Assembly: GCA_947179265.1 (NCBI GenBank)
Contig: CAMXBB010000054.1
Location: forward strand, 1 to 8,196
From: an uncultured Bacillota bacterium
Lineage (GTDB): Bacteria > Bacillota_I > Bacilli_A > RF39 > UBA660
Reading direction: 5' to 3'
DNA: 8,196 bases
Position 1 is the stretch's first letter. Every line of letters begins with the position of its first letter. A program made the position numbers and the translations under genes. Under the pieces are notes generated by a model, which saw only the letters and a list, made by a program, of their open reading frames with translations, searched no databases and had not been told where the DNA came from. Positions 1-6,587 of the stretch are shown here, piece by piece.

Positions 1-2
1 AT

Positions 3-1067
3 ATAACAGATATTCCTAAAAATGATGAAAAAGTAGAATTTAAAAATGAAAAGATTGATTTTAAAAATAATGAACCAAAGTTTATTATTAGAGATCGTAA
101 AGAATCAAGCTTTGTCATTACTTTATTGCAAATACTTACGATATGCACTAAAGTTTTTATGGTGATATTCATTTCTCCATGGGTAATTATTGCATTCATA
201 TGTTTAATTCTAGCATTGGTAATTAGTATTTATCTTATCTTCTCAAACTTTATCTTCTTTGGGATAACCATAGCTATTATAGGAGCTGCTGTAATAACTG
301 AACTAATATTAGAATTCATATACAAATTTCTAATCAATAAGAAAATAAACGTTAAGAAATATGGAATTATGTTTCTTGTAGCTTTAATCGCTATCGGTGT
401 TGGTAGTGGATTAAGTATTATATGTTTTAAAAACTTTGAAGTAAAAAATATTGGAATTACAGATACATATAAAAAGAATTTTGAATATAGCGATGATTTG
501 AGTATATCTACACATAATGATATAAAATTCATCATTGATAATAGTGTTAATGAAGTACAATTAGAAATTCATTATAACAAAGAATTGTTTGATGTAAAGG
601 CCGAATTAGATCAAAGAAATAGTGACTATAAATTAATAAACATTGAATATAAGTATTTAGAAAACTATAATGCCTTAACATATATGAAGATGTTTATAAA
701 TAATATTGAAAATAATATAATCATTGTGGATGATTATTATGATGATACGGATATCGTCATAACATCAAATGAAAAAAATATTAGAAATTTGATAAAAAAT
801 ATTAGTAGATTATATCGTATAAGTTTATATGAGCAAAGAGATGGATATCTAGCATCAATAGTTGATATTGTACATAAGGAGGATGTTTGTACCCTAAATA
901 ATAAAGGTTACTATGAATGTATTTTAGTTTCAACAGACGACTTTTGTGAATATAAAGTAGATAACTATAATAATATTACACCTAAAGATTCAAAGAACTG
1001 TATATGCGAAAAGTATTCAAATTATTCATACTCATGTTATAGAAAAGATACTTATTACAACGATTAA
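3..1067 (+). CDS. Partial membrane protein of unknown family (5' end outside window)
   Basis: The frame is open from position 3 to the TAA at 1065-1067 (354 visible codons), so the gene starts beyond the left edge. A TTG at 126 could be read as a start, but it lacks a Shine-Dalgarno and is most likely internal. Visible residues 1-50 are hydrophilic and charged. Three hydrophobic segments follow at about 53-79, 83-107 and 121-141, with the Lys-rich linker INKKINVKK between the second and third. With a cytoplasmic N-terminus, the remaining ~210 residues would lie outside the membrane. That part is rich in Asn, Asp, Ile and Tyr and looks beta-rich. Its last ~60 residues contain six cysteines (about 296, 306, 315, 333, 335, 345), which could form disulfides. 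I do not recognise the family and assign no function. It ends at its own terminator, so it is transcriptionally separate from the genes to its right. Confidence 0.75.
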   Translation: MTDIPKNDEKVEFKNEKIDFKNNEPKFIIRDRKESSFVITLLQILTICTKVFMVIFISPWVIIAFICLILALVISIYLIFSNFIFFGITIAIIGAAVITELILEFIYKFLINKKINVKKYGIMFLVALIAIGVGSGLSIICFKNFEVKNIGITDTYKKNFEYSDDLSISTHNDIKFIIDNSVNEVQLEIHYNKELFDVKAELDQRNSDYKLINIEYKYLENYNALTYMKMFINNIENNIIIVDDYYDDTDIVITSNEKNIRNLIKNISRLYRISLYEQRDGYLASIVDIVHKEDVCTLNNKGYYECILVSTDDFCEYKVDNYNNITPKDSKNCICEKYSNYSYSCYRKDTYYND

Positions 1068-1083
1068 TATAATTTTATATGAC

Positions 1084-1109
1084 AAGCATTAGACACTCTA
1101 ATGCTTTTT
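1084..1109 (+). terminator. Intrinsic terminator after the left membrane-protein gene
   Basis: A perfect 9-bp stem, AAGCATTAG (1084-1092) with CTAATGCTT (1098-1106), closes a 5-nt loop and runs into a T tract (1105-1109, then GTTT). It lies 16 nt after the stop codon at 1065-1067, so it should end that transcript. Confidence 0.9.
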
Positions 1110-1155
1110 GTTTACACTCATTTAAAAATATTTAACTAGATAACTTATATTAAAT

Positions 1156-1176
1156 GCTATAATGATAATAGGTGAT
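1156..1176 (+). promoter_or_regulatory. Extended -10 promoter fused to the Shine-Dalgarno of the 67-aa gene
   Basis: TGCTATAAT (1155-1163) is an extended -10 element with a perfect TATAAT at 1158-1163. No good -35 is seen; the best nearby sequence is only TTTAAC-like around 1131-1136, too far upstream. AGGTGAT (1170-1176) begins 6 nt after the -10, which is where the first transcribed base should fall, so the predicted leader is only about 10 nt. The ATG at 1162 lies inside the -10 box and upstream of the predicted transcript start, so the ATG at 1180 is chosen instead. Confidence 0.7.
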
Positions 1177-1179
1177 ACT

Positions 1180-1383
1180 ATGAATGATATTTTCAAGCTC
1201 ATTAATAACAACGAAGAATTTACCTATGTAGATTCAATTAGTTATAACGGAAAGAATTATGTAGCATATATGGATGACACTAATCTCTATGTTAGTGAAT
1301 ACACAATCAATGGAGAAGAACTAACTTTAGATGATGTTAGTGATGAATTATATGAAACATTATTAAAGGAAATGAATTTATGA
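1180..1383 (+). CDS. Small acidic DUF1292-like protein (67 aa)
   Basis: The start at 1180 is preceded by AGGTGAT with a 3-nt spacer. An in-frame ATG at 1162 overlaps the -10 box and is rejected. The product is 67 residues and strongly acidic (about 15 Asp/Glu against 3 Lys and no Arg). It has no membrane segment or signal peptide, so it should be cytoplasmic. Its pattern of short predicted strands (YVDSISYNGKNYVAYMDDTN, then LYVSEYTINGEEL) followed by an acidic helix (SDELYETLLKEM) resembles the small DUF1292/YrzB family, whose function is unknown. That resemblance is by eye and moderate. The stop TGA overlaps the start of the transglycosylase gene (ATGA), so the two are probably translationally coupled. 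This makes it a candidate partner or regulator of the next protein, which is an inference. Confidence 0.75.
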   Translation: MNDIFKLINNNEEFTYVDSISYNGKNYVAYMDDTNLYVSEYTINGEELTLDDVSDELYETLLKEMNL

Positions 1384-2675
1384 CAACATATTTAAACAAT
1401 AACGACCATGCGGTTGTACAAATTTATTTTGATAGTGAAGGTGGTTTAATAAGCTCAGTTAAATCTGGCGATAAAAAAAGAGAATATGATAGATTCCAAA
1501 CTGCACAACTATTAAAGCAAATAGATAAGAAATCATATGATACTGTTAACTTAACAAATGATTCAATAAGACTTAAAGCTGATGGAATTCTTGTAATAGT
1601 ATATGATATGAAAGATATGCTACGAAGCAATGCTCTAAGTATGCTACCAAACACTTTCCCACAAATTCAAAAAGAAGTATCTCGTTATAATAGAAGACAA
1701 GTACAAAATCTCAAAAGAGAAAATGTAAAAAGAGGAAGAAGAAGATTTGCTGCTGCGGCTTTAGTATTACTAATGCTAACATCAACAGCGATCGGTCTAA
1801 CAAAATTAAATGGCATAAATAACGGAAATACAAATACTTATACAAACGAAGTAGTAAATGATCCTGAACTTTCGGCAAATATAATGGATCTTCTAAACAA
1901 TATTCAAAGCAACGGTACAGTAAATCACCAAGATGTAACAATAGATGAAGATAATCCTTCAGAAGAGGAAGCATTAGAGGAAGATATACCTGAAAATGCA
2001 ACCTATATTGACTTCAAACCAACAAGTGATTTAGAAAAGAAAAATTATGCTTATGATAACTTTCATACAATTGTAGAAGAAGAAGCAACTAAATATGGAA
2101 TTTCTCCTAACTTACCAATGGCAATGCTTACTCAAGAATCTGGTGGTAAAGAAGAGAACTTGATGCAAATAGAATTTGATCAATGGAAAGATATGAAATT
2201 AGATATATATAATTTTGCTAATAATTCTTATGATCATTTTGTATTAACTGATAATCCAGAAGCTTATGCTAATACATACTATACTACTGTTTCTAGAAGT
2301 GATCTACTTGATCCAAGAATAAATATTATAATGGGATGTGCTATAACTAGAAAATCAGCTGAAATGGTAAATTACCATATCTTAGCTGGAGTTCAATGTT
2401 ATAATCTAGGTATTGGTAACATGGAAACAGTATTAGCAGAGACAGCTAGAAACACTGGACAAGATGTTAGAGATATTTTAAGTGATCAAACAAATACAAC
2501 ATTTGTAGAATATACCCACATTCCTGGAGTTGGAGATAAAGATTATCTAAGTCATGTATTCCAATTTCTAGACGAAGATGGATCAAAAATAACATTTAAA
2601 CACTTAGATGGTGAAGGAAATGTTGTAACTGAAGAGATAACTTTATTTGAGCAAGAAAATAAAGGATTAATTTAA
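1380..2675 (+). CDS. Membrane-anchored lytic transglycosylase (SLT domain)
   Basis: This 431-aa protein probably cleaves peptidoglycan glycan strands outside the membrane. Residues 1-99 form a cytoplasmic region I do not recognise. Residues 100-123 are very basic (Arg/Lys-rich), and 122-141 form one transmembrane helix (FAAAALVLLMLTSTAIGL), giving an N-in, C-out topology. Residues 145-220 are a linker with an acidic stretch (185-206). Residues about 222-395 carry the SLT hallmarks: TQESGG (251-256) with catalytic Glu253, LMQIE (261-265), DPRINIIMG (311-319), QCYNLGIGN (339-347) replacing the usual AYNxGxG, and DKDYLSHVFQFL (386-397) as the closing helix. A short hydrophilic tail follows. AAAGGA (1365-1370) lies 9 nt before the ATG, which overlaps the previous stop. 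No conjugation or phage genes flank it. The enzyme class is well supported; the biological role (growth, separation or secretion) is not. Confidence 0.88.
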   Translation: MTTYLNNNDHAVVQIYFDSEGGLISSVKSGDKKREYDRFQTAQLLKQIDKKSYDTVNLTNDSIRLKADGILVIVYDMKDMLRSNALSMLPNTFPQIQKEVSRYNRRQVQNLKRENVKRGRRRFAAAALVLLMLTSTAIGLTKLNGINNGNTNTYTNEVVNDPELSANIMDLLNNIQSNGTVNHQDVTIDEDNPSEEEALEEDIPENATYIDFKPTSDLEKKNYAYDNFHTIVEEEATKYGISPNLPMAMLTQESGGKEENLMQIEFDQWKDMKLDIYNFANNSYDHFVLTDNPEAYANTYYTTVSRSDLLDPRINIIMGCAITRKSAEMVNYHILAGVQCYNLGIGNMETVLAETARNTGQDVRDILSDQTNTTFVEYTHIPGVGDKDYLSHVFQFLDEDGSKITFKHLDGEGNVVTEEITLFEQENKGLI

Positions 2676-2680
2676 TATAT

Positions 2681-2718
2681 AATCATCTATAACATATAAT
2701 GTTATAGGTGATTTTTTT
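2681..2718 (+). terminator. Terminator-like hairpin containing the hydrolase gene's Shine-Dalgarno
   Basis: AATCATCTATAACAT (2681-2695) pairs with ATGTTATAGGTGATT (2699-2713): 15 bp including one G-U, with a 3-nt loop, followed by T at 2714-2718 (seven T in a row from 2712). It has the form of an intrinsic terminator for the transglycosylase transcript, 5 nt after its stop. The 3' arm also contains AGGTGA (2706-2711), the ribosome-binding site of the gene at 2719, and the T tract serves as its spacer. Transcripts reading in from upstream would be terminated or have the site hidden. Confidence 0.75.
2695..2712 (+). promoter_or_regulatory. Possible promoter at the hairpin apex plus Shine-Dalgarno for the hydrolase gene
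   Basis: TATAAT at 2695-2700 is followed after 5 nt by AGGTGAT (2706-2712), then T6 and the ATG at 2719. The layout matches the promoter at 1158 and the tsaE promoter. A transcript starting near 2706-2707 would lack the 5' arm of the hairpin and leave the Shine-Dalgarno free. There is no TGn extension and only a weak -35 candidate (TTAATA, 2672-2677). A second TATAAT at 2678-2683 is an alternative. Such boxes arise easily in AT-rich DNA, so confidence is limited. Confidence 0.4.
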
Positions 2719-3144
2719 ATGTTAATTAGTTATACTACTAAAGAATTGGACCTAATGGCTAGACTTATGAGAGCTGAAGCCTTAGGTGATGGTAATTTAG
2801 CAATGCTAATGGTTGGTAATGTAATAGTAAATAGAGCATTAGCAACTTGTGATGTTTTTAAAGGAAGAGATTCTCTTTATAATGTCATCTACCAAAACCC
2901 TGGAGGCTTTGTAGGAGTTAATTCCAGTCTGTTTCAATCTGCAAGTACTACGAATGAAAAAAACCTCGCTAAGAGGTGTTTAAGGGGCGAATATTTTTAC
3001 CCTGCTACGAATGCTTTATGGTTCTACGCTCCTGGAGCTAATAAGAATTGTGGAAGAAGTTGGTACAACCAACCACTAGCTGGAAGATATAAATCTCATT
3101 GCTTTTATATGCCAAATGAAGGATTGTGTCCTGAAATAAGATAA
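2719..3144 (+). CDS. SleB/CwlJ-type cell wall hydrolase (Hydrolase_2)
   Basis: This 141-aa protein is essentially one Hydrolase_2 domain, the family of the spore cortex-lytic enzymes SleB and CwlJ, which also includes vegetative and phage peptidoglycan hydrolases. The opening DLMARLMRAEALGDG (11-25) matches the family's conserved L-A-R-x-x-x-x-E-A segment, with Glu20 the expected catalytic residue. VGNVIVNRA (32-40) is the conserved V-x-N-R helix, and NALWFYAPG (98-106) and SHCFYMP (126-132) match the usual C-terminal motifs. There is no signal peptide or membrane segment, as in CwlJ, so export would need another route or a mother-cell setting. Five cysteines (44, 87, 111, 128, 137) are many for the family. 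The ATG is preceded by AGGTGA with a 7-nt T-rich spacer. No spore-coat, germination or phage gene is visible, so the substrate and occasion are unknown. No clear plus-strand terminator follows. Confidence 0.87.
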   Translation: MLISYTTKELDLMARLMRAEALGDGNLAMLMVGNVIVNRALATCDVFKGRDSLYNVIYQNPGGFVGVNSSLFQSASTTNEKNLAKRCLRGEYFYPATNALWFYAPGANKNCGRSWYNQPLAGRYKSHCFYMPNEGLCPEIR

Positions 3145-3163
3145 ATATTTATTGGAAAACAAT

Positions 3164-3191
3164 AAAAAAGGATGTATTATCTTACATCCTT
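3164..3191 (-). terminator. Intrinsic terminator of the phosphoketolase gene
   Basis: Read on the minus strand, AAGGATGTA (3191-3183) pairs with TACATCCTT (3176-3168) around a 6-nt loop and is followed by more T (3167-3164). The 5' arm is coding sequence for the last residues of Xfp (KDV), and the stop codon TAA (3179-3177) lies in the loop. On the plus strand the same hairpin has no T tract, so it should act mainly on xfp. Confidence 0.85.
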
Positions 3192-5477
3192 CCATTTCCA
3201 ATCAGTAACTTCGATTAAATCTTTTCCAGTTTCTCTTATTAGCTTATAATGCTCATCTAATTTATTTTGAGCATAATTTTTTAACTCTACTTCTTTATCT
3301 CCTAATAATTCAACTGCACGTATTACGATATGATATCTATCTATTTTATTTAATACACGCATATCAAACGGAGTTGTAATAGCACCTTCTTCTTCATAAC
3401 CATATATTTCGAACTTTCTTTTTCTATTATAGATAAGACCTTCTACAGCTGATGGGTATCCATGGAAAATAAACATTACAGGTATATCTGGAATAAATAA
3501 TTTATCAAATTCTTCATCTTTAATTCTTTCTAATGTCAATAAATCTACTACATTTACTACTCTAACTCTAATATTTGACTTTTCTTTTAAAATACTTACA
3601 GCAGCCATTACTTCTAAAGTTGGAGTATCTCCTGCACAAGCAAGAATTACTTCTGGATTATCATCGCTTGCAAATTCCCATATACCTATTCCTCTAGAAC
3701 AATGTTTAATTGTTTCTTCATAATTTAACCATTGAGGTCTTTCATGTTTAGATGCGACAATAGTATTAACTTTATCCCTAGATTTTAAACACTTATCCAC
3801 ATAATATATCAATGAATTAGCATCATAAGGTAGATATACTTCTGTTATATCTCTTTTTTTATTTAAAATATGGTTGATGAAGCCTGGTTCTTGATGTGTA
3901 TATCCATTATGATCTTGTTGCCATATATGACTTGTTTCAATGATATTTAATGATGATATACTCTCTCTCCAAGGTATCTCTTTAGTCATTTTAAGCCATT
4001 TTGCATGAATACCAATCATTGAATCAACTACTCTTATAAATGACTCATATGAATGAATTATACCATGTCTTCCTGTAAGTAAATATCCTTCTAATCCGCC
4101 TTCTGCGAAATGTTCAGAAAGATAAGAATCTAATACTCTTCCATATGAAGAAACAAATTCATCTTTTTCACCTATTGGTAATAACCACTGACGATTAGTA
4201 GCTTCAAATACATGATTTAATCTATTTGACATTGCTTCATCAGGTCCGAATATTCTAAAGTTTTTACTTCCTTCATTTAACTTTACAACATCTCTTAAAT
4301 AATTACCTAATTCAAACATGTCTTTTCCTATGATATCTCCATGATGAACATTTAACATATAATCTTCTATGTGAGGTAAATCTAAATCAGTTAATAGCTT
4401 TCCACCATTGACGATTGGATTAGCGCTCATTCTCATATCACCTTCAGGTAAAAATGACGTAATCTCTTTTTTTACTTTTCCAGATTCATCAAATATTTCT
4501 TCAGGATGGTAGCTTCTTAACCAAGCTTCTAACAATTTTAAATTCTCTTGGCTATTCTCATCTATCGTTAATGGAACTTGATGTGCTTTAAAGCTTCCCT
4601 TAACATTTTTAGGTCCAGTCCATCCCTTAGGTGTTCTGAATACTATCATTGGCCACTTAATATTGGTAAGTATTTCCCCTTTTTGAGCTCTATCCTTTAA
4701 ATATTTTATTTTAGATATGGCAATATCCATAACTTCTGCCATCTTATTTTGCATGTAATCGATGTCTTCACCTTCGACATAAAATGGTTTCCATCCGTAT
4801 CCTCTAAATAAAGAATCGATATCTCCATGAGACATTCTTGATAATATAGTTGGATTAGATATCTTAAATCCATTTAGATGTAATATTGGTAATACTACAC
4901 CATCTGTTAATGGATTAATAAACTTATTTATATTCCATGAAGTTGCAAGTGGTCCTGTTTCAGCTTCACCATCTCCAACTATACAAGCTGCTATTAAATC
5001 TGGATTATCTAATACCGCACCAAATCCATGAACAAGTGTATAACCTAACTCTCCACCTTCATGAATACTTCCAGGAGTTTCTGGTGCTACATGACTCGAA
5101 ATTCCACCTGGAAATGAGAATTGTTTAAATAATCTTTTTAAACCTTCTTCATCAGTACTAATATTTGGATAAATTTCACTATAAGTTCCATCTAAATAAG
5201 CATTAGTTACAGCTGTTTGTCCACCATGTCCTGGTCCAACTAAGTAAATCATGTTTAAATCATATTTAGTTATAACTCTATTTAAATGCATAAAAATAAA
5301 ATTTTGTCCTGGTATTGTTCCCCAATGTCCAACTAAGCGAGGTTTAATATGTTTTAATGTCAAAGGTTCTCTTAATAATGGGTTATCTAAAAGATACAAT
5401 TGACCTACAGCCAAATAATTTGCTGCATTAAAATAAAGATTCATTTGTTTTAATTCTGTTTCAGTTAATGTATTCAC
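3177..5477 (-). CDS. xfp: Xylulose-5-phosphate/fructose-6-phosphate phosphoketolase
   Basis: This thiamine diphosphate enzyme of the cytosol splits xylulose 5-phosphate (and often fructose 6-phosphate) with phosphate to give acetyl phosphate plus glyceraldehyde 3-phosphate (or erythrose 4-phosphate). At 766 aa it is close to the family's usual ~790. Family motifs run in order: HWGTIPGQNF (51-60), GPGHGG (81-86), the signature SFPGGISSH (121-129), EGGELGY (140-146), the cofactor-binding VGDGEAETG (167-175), GPDE (411-414), SYESF with the likely catalytic Glu478 (476-480), and QDHNGYTHQEPGF (521-533). The start is GTG, 7 nt after AAGGAAG; this places the N-terminus where other phosphoketolases begin, and no better start lies upstream. 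It is monocistronic, with its own promoter and terminator, and convergent with the hydrolase gene. It appears complete. Whether it prefers one or both sugar phosphates cannot be read from the sequence. Confidence 0.97.
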   Translation of the reverse strand: MNTLTETELKQMNLYFNAANYLAVGQLYLLDNPLLREPLTLKHIKPRLVGHWGTIPGQNFIFMHLNRVITKYDLNMIYLVGPGHGGQTAVTNAYLDGTYSEIYPNISTDEEGLKRLFKQFSFPGGISSHVAPETPGSIHEGGELGYTLVHGFGAVLDNPDLIAACIVGDGEAETGPLATSWNINKFINPLTDGVVLPILHLNGFKISNPTILSRMSHGDIDSLFRGYGWKPFYVEGEDIDYMQNKMAEVMDIAISKIKYLKDRAQKGEILTNIKWPMIVFRTPKGWTGPKNVKGSFKAHQVPLTIDENSQENLKLLEAWLRSYHPEEIFDESGKVKKEITSFLPEGDMRMSANPIVNGGKLLTDLDLPHIEDYMLNVHHGDIIGKDMFELGNYLRDVVKLNEGSKNFRIFGPDEAMSNRLNHVFEATNRQWLLPIGEKDEFVSSYGRVLDSYLSEHFAEGGLEGYLLTGRHGIIHSYESFIRVVDSMIGIHAKWLKMTKEIPWRESISSLNIIETSHIWQQDHNGYTHQEPGFINHILNKKRDITEVYLPYDANSLIYYVDKCLKSRDKVNTIVASKHERPQWLNYEETIKHCSRGIGIWEFASDDNPEVILACAGDTPTLEVMAAVSILKEKSNIRVRVVNVVDLLTLERIKDEEFDKLFIPDIPVMFIFHGYPSAVEGLIYNRKRKFEIYGYEEEGAITTPFDMRVLNKIDRYHIVIRAVELLGDKEVELKNYAQNKLDEHYKLIRETGKDLIEVTDWKWKDVR

Positions 5478-5503
5478 ACTTACACTTCCTTATCCTAATA
5501 ATA

Positions 5504-5512
5504 ATTATACCA
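5504..5512 (-). promoter_or_regulatory. Extended -10 promoter of xfp
   Basis: On the minus strand, TGGTATAAT (5512-5504) is an extended -10 element with a perfect hexamer. No convincing -35 is seen at 16-18 nt; TTGCTT (5530-5525) is at 15 nt and weak. Transcription should begin near 5497, giving a leader of about 20 nt that contains AAGGAAG (5491-5485) before the GTG. Confidence 0.65.
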
Positions 5513-5531
5513 TAGGTGTTATTAAAGCAAT

Positions 5532-5556
5532 AAAAAAAAGACTTAAAAAGTCTTTT
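5532..5556 (-). terminator. Intrinsic terminator of the tsaB-rimI-tsaD operon
   Basis: On the minus strand, AAAAGACT (5556-5549) pairs with AGTCTTTT (5543-5536) around a 5-nt loop, with four more T after it (5535-5532). It sits 14 nt after the tsaD stop codon and about 20 nt before the xfp -10, separating the two units. Confidence 0.85.
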
Positions 5557-5570
5557 AACTTTACGATAAA

Positions 5571-6584
5571 CTATTCGCTGTCTTGAAAGAAATATTCTTG
5601 ACTTTTAGCTCTAAGTGAAAGATCAGTAAAATCTTTTCTTAAATATTGAGGATATGCTGCACAAGCTATCATCGTCGCATTATCAGTACAATAACGCATT
5701 GGTGGGATACTTAAATCAACATTCATTTTATCACACAATATTGTCATTTCTTCACGTAAAACAGCACTAGCGCTAACTCCTCCCGCAACAATAACTCTTT
5801 TAATATCATACTTTTCGATAGCTAATTTAGTTTTACGAATTATTTGATCAAAAGCAACATCTTGAAATGAGCGTGCTAAATCATATTTTCTAATCTCATT
5901 ACCTCTTTGCTCTTCATTATGACATAGATTTATTACAGCACTCTTTAAACCACTAAATGAGAAGTTTAATTCATCATTATCCATAGGCTTAGGCAAATCA
6001 TACGTAGGCTTTCCCTCTTTAGCATATTTTTCAACATTAGGTCCACCTGGATAAGGTAAACCTAGTACTCTTGCTACCTTATCAAAACATTCTCCTATAG
6101 CATCATCAAGTGTTGTGGCCAATACCTTAAATTTATAGTCGTCTTCCATAAGCACTAATTCGGTATGTCCTCCACTTACTACTAAAGCAAGTAAAGGAAA
6201 TTCCAAATTCTTAACTAAATTATTGGCATAGATATGTCCCGCAATATGATGAGTTGCTATCAATGGTTTATCATAAACTAAAGATAATACTTTAGCAAAC
6301 TCAACACCTACTAAAAGACTTCCTAGTAATCCTGGAGCATAAGTTACAGCTATAGCTGATATATCATTCATAGTAAGATCAGTCTTGCTCAACACATCTT
6401 CTAAGACCATCGTAATATTCTCAGTATGCATACGAGACGCTATTTCTGGTACTACTCCTCCATATAAAGCATGAGTATCCATTTGTGTTAAAACAGTTGT
6501 TGCAATCTCCTCATGACCATTTTTTACAATTGAAATACTGGTCTCATCACAAGATGATTCTATTCCCATTATATATACATCCAT
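5571..6584 (-). CDS. tsaD: tRNA N6-adenosine threonylcarbamoyltransferase TsaD
   Basis: TsaD is the catalytic subunit that transfers the threonylcarbamoyl group from TC-AMP to A37 of ANN-decoding tRNAs, working with TsaB and TsaE in the cytoplasm. The 337-aa length is normal for the family. Residues 6-14 (MGIESSCDE) are the ASKHA nucleotide-binding opening. HHIAGH (112-117) contains the metal-binding HxxxH (His113, His117), and CTDNATM (299-305) supplies the third ligand, Asp301. LVVSGGHT (134-141), PYPGGP (177-182) and VAGGVSAS (266-273) are further conserved nucleotide-site segments. The start at 6584 is set by GGGAGG (6598-6593) with an 8-nt spacer; this Shine-Dalgarno lies in the last codons of rimI, whose stop ends 3 nt before the ATG. 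A second in-frame ATG is Met6, but it would be further from the site. It is the last gene of the operon, followed by a terminator. The protein is universal and normally essential. Confidence 0.98.
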   Translation of the reverse strand: MDVYIMGIESSCDETSISIVKNGHEEIATTVLTQMDTHALYGGVVPEIASRMHTENITMVLEDVLSKTDLTMNDISAIAVTYAPGLLGSLLVGVEFAKVLSLVYDKPLIATHHIAGHIYANNLVKNLEFPLLALVVSGGHTELVLMEDDYKFKVLATTLDDAIGECFDKVARVLGLPYPGGPNVEKYAKEGKPTYDLPKPMDNDELNFSFSGLKSAVINLCHNEEQRGNEIRKYDLARSFQDVAFDQIIRKTKLAIEKYDIKRVIVAGGVSASAVLREEMTILCDKMNVDLSIPPMRYCTDNATMIACAAYPQYLRKDFTDLSLRAKSQEYFFQDSE

Positions 6585-6587
6585 GAT

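Noticed and set aside
126..128. TTG as the start codon of the left membrane protein
   Set aside because: The frame is open upstream to the window edge with similar composition, and no Shine-Dalgarno precedes the TTG. The gene is more simply 5'-truncated by the window.
230..535. Antisense ORF opposite the left membrane protein (101 codons)
   Set aside because: It mirrors the hydrophobic coding strand, has no convincing ribosome-binding site or promoter, and resembles no family. Likewise the antisense ORFs at 1424-1654, 1711-2001 and the plus-strand ORF at 4937-5128 are shadows of real genes.
869..882. Strong AAGGAGG followed by ATG inside the left membrane-protein gene
   Set aside because: The ATG directly abuts the Shine-Dalgarno with no spacer, and the sequence is ordinary coding for K-E-D-V. 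No separate internal gene is supported.
1162..1179. An 18-nt longer N-terminus (ATG at 1162) for the 67-aa protein
   Set aside because: This ATG overlaps the TATAAT box and lies upstream of the predicted transcript start; the ATG at 1180 has AGGTGAT at proper spacing.
2958..2977. In-phase A AAA AAC slippery heptamer followed by a small ACCTC/GAGGT hairpin in the hydrolase gene (possible -1 frameshift)
   Set aside because: The hairpin starts inside the heptamer rather than 5-9 nt downstream and has only 5 bp. The -1 frame meets TAA at 2970, cutting off conserved C-terminal motifs. A run of A in an AT-rich gene explains it.
1380..3144. A prophage lysis or conjugation module
   Set aside because: The transglycosylase and hydrolase would fit, but no holin, tail, relaxase, VirB4/VirD4, integrase or attachment repeat is seen, and the flanks are chromosomal housekeeping genes.
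5508..5522. Plus-strand ATAGGTGTT resembling a Shine-Dalgarno in the xfp-tsaD gap
   Set aside because: No start codon or ORF follows at a usable distance, and the segment overlaps the minus-strand xfp promoter.
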